NCBI GenBank assembly: GCA_902622705.1
Contig: CACNQT010000005.1
Location: forward strand, 1-60,860
Direction of reading: 5' to 3'
Source of the DNA: an uncultured Prochlorococcus sp.
GTDB lineage: Bacteria > Cyanobacteriota > Cyanobacteriia > PCC-6307 > Cyanobiaceae
DNA length: 60,860 nucleotides
The notes below the pieces were generated by a model. That model ran no database searches. It was given only the letters and a program-made list of their open reading frames with translations, and was not told the DNA's origin. Positions 55,979 through 60,860 of the stretch are shown here, piece by piece (positions within the stretch are counted from its first letter, which is position 1; the number at the start of each line of letters is the position of its first letter). A program made the position numbers and the translations under genes.

Positions 55979-56030
55979 TCTCTATATCACTCCAATGCTT
56001 ATTTGATCTCTTTTTTTCTTACATTTAATC

Positions 56031-56876
56031 ATGCGCAAACAAGTTGCATATTTAGGTCCTAAAGGGACATACGCAGAAAAAGCAGCTCATATTTTATCAA
56101 AGCTTGCCAATTTTCATTCACCTATATTTGTACCATGTAAAGGGTTACATTCGGTCATTAAATCAATAGCGTTCAACAATTGTGATGCTGCTGTAGTTCC
56201 TATTGAAAATTCTGTAGAGGGCGGCGTTACAGCTACCTTGGATGCCCTTTGGAAATTTCCTGATATTTTTATCAATAAAGCAATTGTTTTACCTATAAGA
56301 CATGCATTAATCAGTGATGGCGAACTTTCAATTATCTCAGAAGTACTATCTCATCCTCAAGCATTAGCTCAATGTTCAGAATGGTTATCTGAAAATCTTC
56401 CAAATGCGATCCCTCTTCCAACAAATTCAACATCAGAGGCTGTCAACATGGTTAAAGGAAGTAAATTTAGAGCAGCTATCGGTTCGAAATCTTTAATTCA
56501 AATTGAAGGACTTAAAGAATTAGCCTTTCCTATAAATGACGTCCCAGGTAATTGCACAAGATTTGTCTTATTGAGCAAAGAATCAAGTTCTGATTCAGCA
56601 AATATTGCCAGTTTTGCTTTCTCATTAATCTCAAATAAACCTGGTGCTTTGCTAGAAGCAATAAATCATATTGCAAATTTTGGATTTAATATGAGTAAAA
56701 TAGAATCTAGACCTTCTAAGAGAGAGTTAGGCGAATATATAATTTATATTGATTTAGAAATAAATAATCAAAATAACATAAAAAATCTCCTCGAACTAAA
56801 AAATCATCTAAAACCTCTATGCAATAACTTTGTTGATTTTGGAAATTATTTTTCTGAAAATGTTGATCTTAATTAA
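56031..56876 (+). CDS. pheA: prephenate dehydratase
   Basis: Makes phenylpyruvate for phenylalanine synthesis; 281 residues. The catalytic domain has LGPKGTYAEKAAH, VPIENSVEGGVTATLD and the GNCTRFVLLSK motif containing the Thr-Arg-Phe triplet. A C-terminal ACT domain (residues 190-275) holds ESRPSKRELGEYIIYIDL, the phenylalanine-binding ESRP motif, so feedback inhibition is expected. It is a mono-functional enzyme without chorismate mutase. One base separates its stop from the convergent methyltransferase gene. Confidence 0.96.
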   Translation: MRKQVAYLGPKGTYAEKAAHILSKLANFHSPIFVPCKGLHSVIKSIAFNNCDAAVVPIENSVEGGVTATLDALWKFPDIFINKAIVLPIRHALISDGELSIISEVLSHPQALAQCSEWLSENLPNAIPLPTNSTSEAVNMVKGSKFRAAIGSKSLIQIEGLKELAFPINDVPGNCTRFVLLSKESSSDSANIASFAFSLISNKPGALLEAINHIANFGFNMSKIESRPSKRELGEYIIYIDLEINNQNNIKNLLELKNHLKPLCNNFVDFGNYFSENVDLN

Positions 56877-56877
56877 T

Positions 56878-57813
56878 TTATCCTCTGCATTTATAGACTC
56901 CAAACTCCATTAAACCTTTTCTAAATGCCCAATTCATGAGAAGTATAGTTGGTATCTCTCTAATTGACTTTACTAATGCTGGGGGTCCAAGAGACAAAAT
57001 TGCATAAGGCCTGCGAATACCTTCAATGATGGAGTCGTACCATGAAGGGTTTGTGTAAGAATTCCAATTTTCAGAAATAACTCTTCCTGCACTATTTTTA
57101 TTAGTCTTCAGAATATTACCGAATTCATTAATGCTAATAAAATTAGGATGTACCCACTGTTCAAGTAATTGTTTAAGTACCAGCCTCTCAATAAAAGATG
57201 GAGGGTATGTTTTAAGATCTCTTGAGTTCCAATCAGCCAATGCCAAATACCCGCCAGGTCTCAAAGTTCTCAACATTTCATCTGCAAACTTAGTTTTATC
57301 ATTCATGTGTGCACCAGCCTCAACACTCCAAACAGCATCAAATGCTCCATCATCAAATTTTAAATTCAATGCATCCATAACTTGGAAGTTGCAATTTAGT
57401 CCTGCAGGAGTAAGTTCTCTCGCTCTTTTTACTTGAGCAGGACTAATTGTTATTCCAGTAACATTAAAACCATAATATTTTGCAAGAATTCTTGAACTTC
57501 CTCCTATTCCGCAGCCCACGTCCAGAATTCTGGAACCTTTTGGCAATTTATCTAAATCACTCCACTTGACTAACTCATGTACAAACTGGACTTTAGCCTT
57601 TCTAAAATCAATCTTTTTATTTGTAGAGGGATAAAAACCCAAGTGGATATGCTCTCCCCACAACCTCTCAAGTAATTTATCTTGGGTCCAAGCATCGTAT
57701 GCAGATGCTACTGTACTAGAAGAAATATATTTTCTTGCATTAATTCTCCAAATAATAGATAAAATTAAAAAAAATGAAACCAGTAATAAAAAAGGTATAA
57801 ATAATTCAAACAT
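56878..57813 (-). CDS. membrane-anchored quinone methyltransferase, MPBQ/MSBQ type (Sll0418-like)
   Basis: A 311-residue SAM methyltransferase. One N-terminal membrane segment (residues 4-22) is followed by ASAYDAWTQDKLLERLWGEH and the SAM motif ILDVGCGIGG at 96-105, then VWSVEAGAHMNDKTKFADEM and FIKSVREIP-like LVKSIREIPTILLMNWAF. This closely matches, from memory, Synechocystis Sll0418, which methylates 2-methyl-6-phytyl/solanyl-benzoquinone for tocopherol and plastoquinone synthesis. Its start codon follows the stop of the Lon-N gene without a gap. Confidence 0.87.
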   Translation of the reverse strand: MFELFIPFLLLVSFFLILSIIWRINARKYISSSTVASAYDAWTQDKLLERLWGEHIHLGFYPSTNKKIDFRKAKVQFVHELVKWSDLDKLPKGSRILDVGCGIGGSSRILAKYYGFNVTGITISPAQVKRARELTPAGLNCNFQVMDALNLKFDDGAFDAVWSVEAGAHMNDKTKFADEMLRTLRPGGYLALADWNSRDLKTYPPSFIERLVLKQLLEQWVHPNFISINEFGNILKTNKNSAGRVISENWNSYTNPSWYDSIIEGIRRPYAILSLGPPALVKSIREIPTILLMNWAFRKGLMEFGVYKCRG

Positions 57814-58470
57814 TTAATTTTCTTTTATATCAGGAAAACTCTCTTTCAAAGCAGTTCTAGCTGCAAGTTGTTTTCTTGTATGATCAAGCATTTCATATTC
57901 TCTTTGCAAACGAGTATAAGTATTTCTTTCCTCTAGAAGTCTTTGCTGCTCCTCTGCAACAGGACCACCCAAATGTGAACCGATCCAAAATGATAATTCC
58001 ATTGGATTCTTTGGTAATCTATCAGGTAGATTTTTCTTAGTATTTGTCAGCTTACTTGTAAGATTGATAACATCATTCAGTGCTTCTGTAACTGAATCTT
58101 TTAGAGAATCTAATTTTTGAAGGTTTTCAATATTATCATCATTAACCCAGCTTACCATCGCCGAACAAAATGGAGTTGAGCGAATGATTTCTAAAACTTG
58201 AAATCTTTGCTGTCCAAGGGTGATGATGTTACTTCTCCCATCCTCTGCAGTTTGATGTTTTATAATTTGGGCGCAACATCCAATATTGGCCATACTTTTA
58301 GTGTTTGGATCCCACTTTATAACTCCAAACATAGAATCTGTTTCGAGTACAGATTGAAGCATAATTCTGTATCTCGATTCAAAGATATGTAAAGGCAATA
58401 CTTCTTGAGGAAAAAGGACTACCTCCGGCAAAGGAAATAAAGGTAATTCCCTTACTGAGAGCTCTCCCAT
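57814..58470 (-). CDS. Lon N-terminal (substrate-binding) domain protein, 218 aa
   Basis: Starts MGELSVRELPLFPLPEVVLFPQEVLPLHIFESRYR, the Lon protease N-terminal fold, with MLQSVLETDSMFGVIKWD and GCCAQIIKHQTAEDGRSNIITLGQQRF. No AAA ATPase or Ser-Lys protease domain follows, so it is not a protease; such stand-alone proteins may bind substrates or ligands. A C-terminal helical part is charged (QQRLLEERNTYTRLQREYEM). It lies directly before the methyltransferase gene and 56 bases downstream of rpsJ. Confidence 0.88.
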   Translation of the reverse strand: MGELSVRELPLFPLPEVVLFPQEVLPLHIFESRYRIMLQSVLETDSMFGVIKWDPNTKSMANIGCCAQIIKHQTAEDGRSNIITLGQQRFQVLEIIRSTPFCSAMVSWVNDDNIENLQKLDSLKDSVTEALNDVINLTSKLTNTKKNLPDRLPKNPMELSFWIGSHLGGPVAEEQQRLLEERNTYTRLQREYEMLDHTRKQLAARTALKESFPDIKEN

Positions 58471-58526
58471 TTAAACCTCAATTATATTTTATTATTTTAA
58501 ACAATTAATGTCTTTTTCGGGATTTA

Positions 58527-58847
58527 TTAAAGTTTAACTTCTATATCAACACCGCTTGGAAGATCCAACTTCATTAAAGCATCAATTGTTTTTGCAGATG
58601 GACTATAGATATCGATTATTCTTCGATGAGTTCTTGTCTCAAAATGCTCTCTAGAATCTTTATCAACATGTGGCGATCTTAAAACGCAATAGATTTTCCT
58701 TTTTGTAGGTAAGGGTATTGGACCAATTGCTGAAGCAGCAGTAGTATCAGCAGTTTGGATTATTTTATCACAAGACAAATCAAGCATTCTTCTATCAAAA
58801 GCTTTAAGTCTTATTCTTATTTTTTGTTGTGCAATTGATGCAGTCAT
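58527..58847 (-). CDS. rpsJ: 30S ribosomal protein S10
   Basis: A 106-residue small-subunit protein (also NusE). [45 protein letters not shown] is the diagnostic core, and the C-terminus [12 protein letters not shown] is standard. It follows tuf after 101 bases on the minus strand, the end of the fusA-tuf-rpsJ run typical of cyanobacteria. The spacer before it contains a GC-containing hairpin. Confidence 0.99.
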   Translation of the reverse strand: MTASIAQQKIRIRLKAFDRRMLDLSCDKIIQTADTTAASAIGPIPLPTKRKIYCVLRSPHVDKDSREHFETRTHRRIIDIYSPSAKTIDALMKLDLPSGVDIEVKL

Positions 58848-58872
58848 AATTAAAAATTAACTTTAATGGAAG

Positions 58873-58894
58873 GGGCTATTGAGTAAAACAGCCC
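58873..58894 (-). promoter_or_regulatory. short GC hairpin in the tuf-rpsJ spacer
   Basis: GGGCT at 58873-58877 and AGCCC at 58890-58894 form a 5-bp stem with a 12-base loop, unusually GC-rich for this genome's gaps. On the minus strand no T-run follows, so it is not a standard terminator. It may tune read-through or processing between tuf and rpsJ (inference). Confidence 0.35.
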
Positions 58895-58948
58895 ATACCC
58901 ATCTACTTATTTTAAATGATTAAGGTTAAATTCTTAAAATTAAATATA

Positions 58949-60148
58949 TTATTTGAGAATTTTAGAAACAACTCCAGCACCAATAGTACGTCCACCTTCA
59001 CGGATCGCAAATCTCATACCTTGTTCAATAGCTACTGGACAAATTAATTCTCCCGTCATCTTGATTCTGTCTCCTGGCATAACCATTTCAACATTAGAAC
59101 CATCATCAGAGGTAAACGCTGTTATTTGACCTGTTACATCAGTTGTTCTGATGTAAAACTGTGGTCTATATCCTGCGAAGAAAGGAGTATGTCTGCCGCC
59201 CTCCTCTTTTTTTAAAACATAGACTTCTCCTTCAAATTGAGTATGGGGAGTAATGGACCCTTTCTTGACAAGTACCATTCCTCTCTCAATGTCCTCTTTC
59301 TGAACACCACGTAAAAGTAAACCAACATTGTCCCCAGCCATACCTTCGTCAAGAAGTTTACGGAACATTTCAACTCCAGTGACTGTTGTTACTCTTGTGT
59401 CTCTTATTCCAACTATTTCAACTTCTTCTCCAACCTTAACTTTACCTCTCTCAATTCTTCCGGTAGCAACAGTTCCTCTACCAGTGATTGAGAAAACATC
59501 TTCAACGGCCATCAAGAATGGTTTATCAACTTCTCTTTCTGGTTCAGGAATATTAGAATCAACTGCTTTCATTAATTCTTCAATCTTTGATTCCCAATTT
59601 GAATCACCTTCGAGAGCTTTTAAACCAGAAACTTGAACTATAGGAATATCATCTCCAGGGAAGTCATAACTATCTAGAAGTTCTCTAATTTCCATCTCAA
59701 CAAGTTCAATAATTTCTTCATCATCGACCATATCGCACTTATTGAGAGCAACTACGAGAGCAGGTACTCCAACCTGTTTAGCTAAAAGAATATGCTCTTT
59801 CGTTTGAGCCATAGGGCCATCTGTAGCTGCGCAAACTAGAATAGCTCCGTCCATTTGAGCGGCCCCTGTAATCATGTTTTTTACATAATCAGCATGACCT
59901 GGGCAATCTACATGAGCATAATGTCTGCCTTCAGTTTCATATTCGACATGAGCGGTATTGATAGTAATGCCACGCTCTCTTTCTTCAGGAGCACCATCAA
60001 TGTCTCCATAGTCTTGAGCTTTAGCTTGACCTTTTTTTGCTAATACATTTGTAATAGCAGCAGTTAGTGTTGTTTTTCCATGATCAACATGGCCAATAGT
60101 ACCTATGTTGACATGTGGTTTGTTCCTTTCGAACTTCTCGCGAGCCAT
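58949..60148 (-). CDS. tuf: elongation factor Tu
   Basis: GTPase that delivers aminoacyl-tRNA to the ribosome; 399 residues. The P-loop GHVDHGKT is at residues 19-26, with [20 protein letters not shown] and NKCDMVDD as the G3 and G4 motifs. Domain 2 and 3 segments ([39 protein letters not shown]) are normal. It follows fusA by 45 bases and is expected to be among the most highly expressed genes here. Confidence 0.99.
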   Translation of the reverse strand: MAREKFERNKPHVNIGTIGHVDHGKTTLTAAITNVLAKKGQAKAQDYGDIDGAPEERERGITINTAHVEYETEGRHYAHVDCPGHADYVKNMITGAAQMDGAILVCAATDGPMAQTKEHILLAKQVGVPALVVALNKCDMVDDEEIIELVEMEIRELLDSYDFPGDDIPIVQVSGLKALEGDSNWESKIEELMKAVDSNIPEPEREVDKPFLMAVEDVFSITGRGTVATGRIERGKVKVGEEVEIVGIRDTRVTTVTGVEMFRKLLDEGMAGDNVGLLLRGVQKEDIERGMVLVKKGSITPHTQFEGEVYVLKKEEGGRHTPFFAGYRPQFYIRTTDVTGQITAFTSDDGSNVEMVMPGDRIKMTGELICPVAIEQGMRFAIREGGRTIGAGVVSKILK

Positions 60149-60193
60149 TTTTAATTAAAGAATCGAGGGTTTAAGAGTGTTTTAGTTTAGAGA

Positions 60194-60860
60194 TCAGGAG
60201 TTGCCCTGATTCTTGGAAATGATAGCTTCAGCAACATTACGAGGAACTTCCTCATAATTTGCGAACTCCATTGAAAATATACCCCGACCTTGAGTCATTG
60301 ATCGGAGTTGAGTGGCATAACCGAACATTTCGGCTAAGGGCACTTTGGCCTGTACTTTAGACAATCCATCATCAACAGATTGTCCTTCTACCTGACCTCT
60401 TCTAGAAGAGAGATCACCAATTACAGATCCAAGAAAGTCGTCAGGACTTTCGACTTCAACTTTCATCATAGGCTCTAACAAGACAGGATTGCATTTTTTA
60501 ACCCCATCTTTAAAAGCCATGGAACCTGCAATTTTGAAGGCCATTTCAGATGAGTCTACATCGTGGAATGAACCATCGACTAGTGTTACTTTTACATCAA
60601 TGAGTGGATAACCGGCAAGAACACCAGATTCACAGGTTTCTTTCATTCCATTAGATGCTGGACCAATATACTCTTTTGGTACAGCTCCGCCGACAATCTT
60701 GTTGACGAATTCAAAACCTTTACCAACTTCAGCAGGTTCCATTTCAATTATTACATGACCATATTGACCTTTTCCTCCAGTCTGTCTTGCATATTTACCT
60801 TCACCTTTAGAACTAGACCTTATGGTCTCCCTGTAAGAAACCTGAGGTGCTCCAATATTG
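60194..60860 (-). CDS. fusA: elongation factor G (partial, C-terminal part)
   Basis: The frame stays open to the right edge, so the N-terminus and GTPase domain are outside the window. I read the extension from 60743 to 60860 as [16 protein letters not shown] and then [20 protein letters not shown], the conserved start of EF-G domain IV. Next comes [20 protein letters not shown] and the C-terminal domain V ([20 protein letters not shown]). About 222 residues are visible, ending SKNQGNS. An internal ATG at 60742 is not the start. EF-G drives translocation and ribosome recycling. Confidence 0.98.

Overview
This 60.9 kb window looks like core chromosome of a marine picocyanobacterium, most likely a low-GC (high-light type) Prochlorococcus. 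The DNA is strongly AT-rich and gene-dense, and the RNA polymerase beta' subunit is split into rpoC1 and rpoC2. The ATP synthase operon encodes both b and b' subunits plus Atp1 and lacks beta/epsilon. There is also a one-helix high-light-inducible protein, a DapL lysine pathway enzyme, System II cytochrome c biogenesis genes and a BioK-type biotin esterase. The clade assignment is inference; no 16S rRNA gene is present. No stretch over 300 bases lacks a gene; the longest gaps are 52776-53067, 12477-12756, 6926-7193, 49274-49538 and 38416-38656.

Layout. 1-6925 (minus): Atp1, then subunits a, c, b', b, delta, alpha and gamma, followed by a [2Fe-2S] ferredoxin, a small unknown protein and a DUF3326 gene cut by the left edge. 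7194-12476: ftsW, ccdA-ccs1, queF, a small unknown gene, glnB (PII) behind a possible NtcA site, and tlyA. 12757-18222: purB, fumC and a Ski2/Mtr4-like helicase. 18362-22932: a tightly packed biotin operon bioF-bioK-bioC-bioD-bioA. 22941-28989: DUF3143, a DnaJ-domain membrane protein, rsmG, a minus-strand cluster (DUF2997, Ycf35/DUF1257, 4Fe-4S ferredoxin, aldo/keto reductase), a HEAT-repeat protein, a small one-helix ORF, rlmN and hli.

29044-39756 (minus): rpsT-tatD-rpoB-rpoC1-rpoC2. 39880-43052: hisD, rpiA and an HtrA-type protease. 43207-48853: rimP-nusA-ylxR-infB, with tandem repeats in infB. 48907-52775: a DUF3493 gene, tRNA-Thr(CGU), a B12-type radical SAM protein, clpS and dapL. 53068-58470: rne overlapping rnhB, DUF1997, pheA, an Sll0418-like quinone methyltransferase and a Lon-N-domain protein. 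58527-60860 (minus): fusA (partial), tuf and rpsJ, part of a str/S10-type ribosomal cluster.

The gene set is housekeeping: energy conversion, transcription, translation, RNA decay and cofactor synthesis. I see no phage, transposon, CRISPR or defence locus. The points most worth a second look are non-coding or small-scale: competing hairpins between the subunit a and c genes, palindromes upstream of bioF, rpoB and infB, an unannotated 41-residue membrane ORF, two repeat arrays in infB and one at its 3' end, the RNase E C-terminal nonapeptide embedded in the rnhB start, and the unexplained Ycf35/DUF2997/ferredoxin/reductase cluster. Many convergent gene pairs share or nearly share stop codons, consistent with a streamlined genome.
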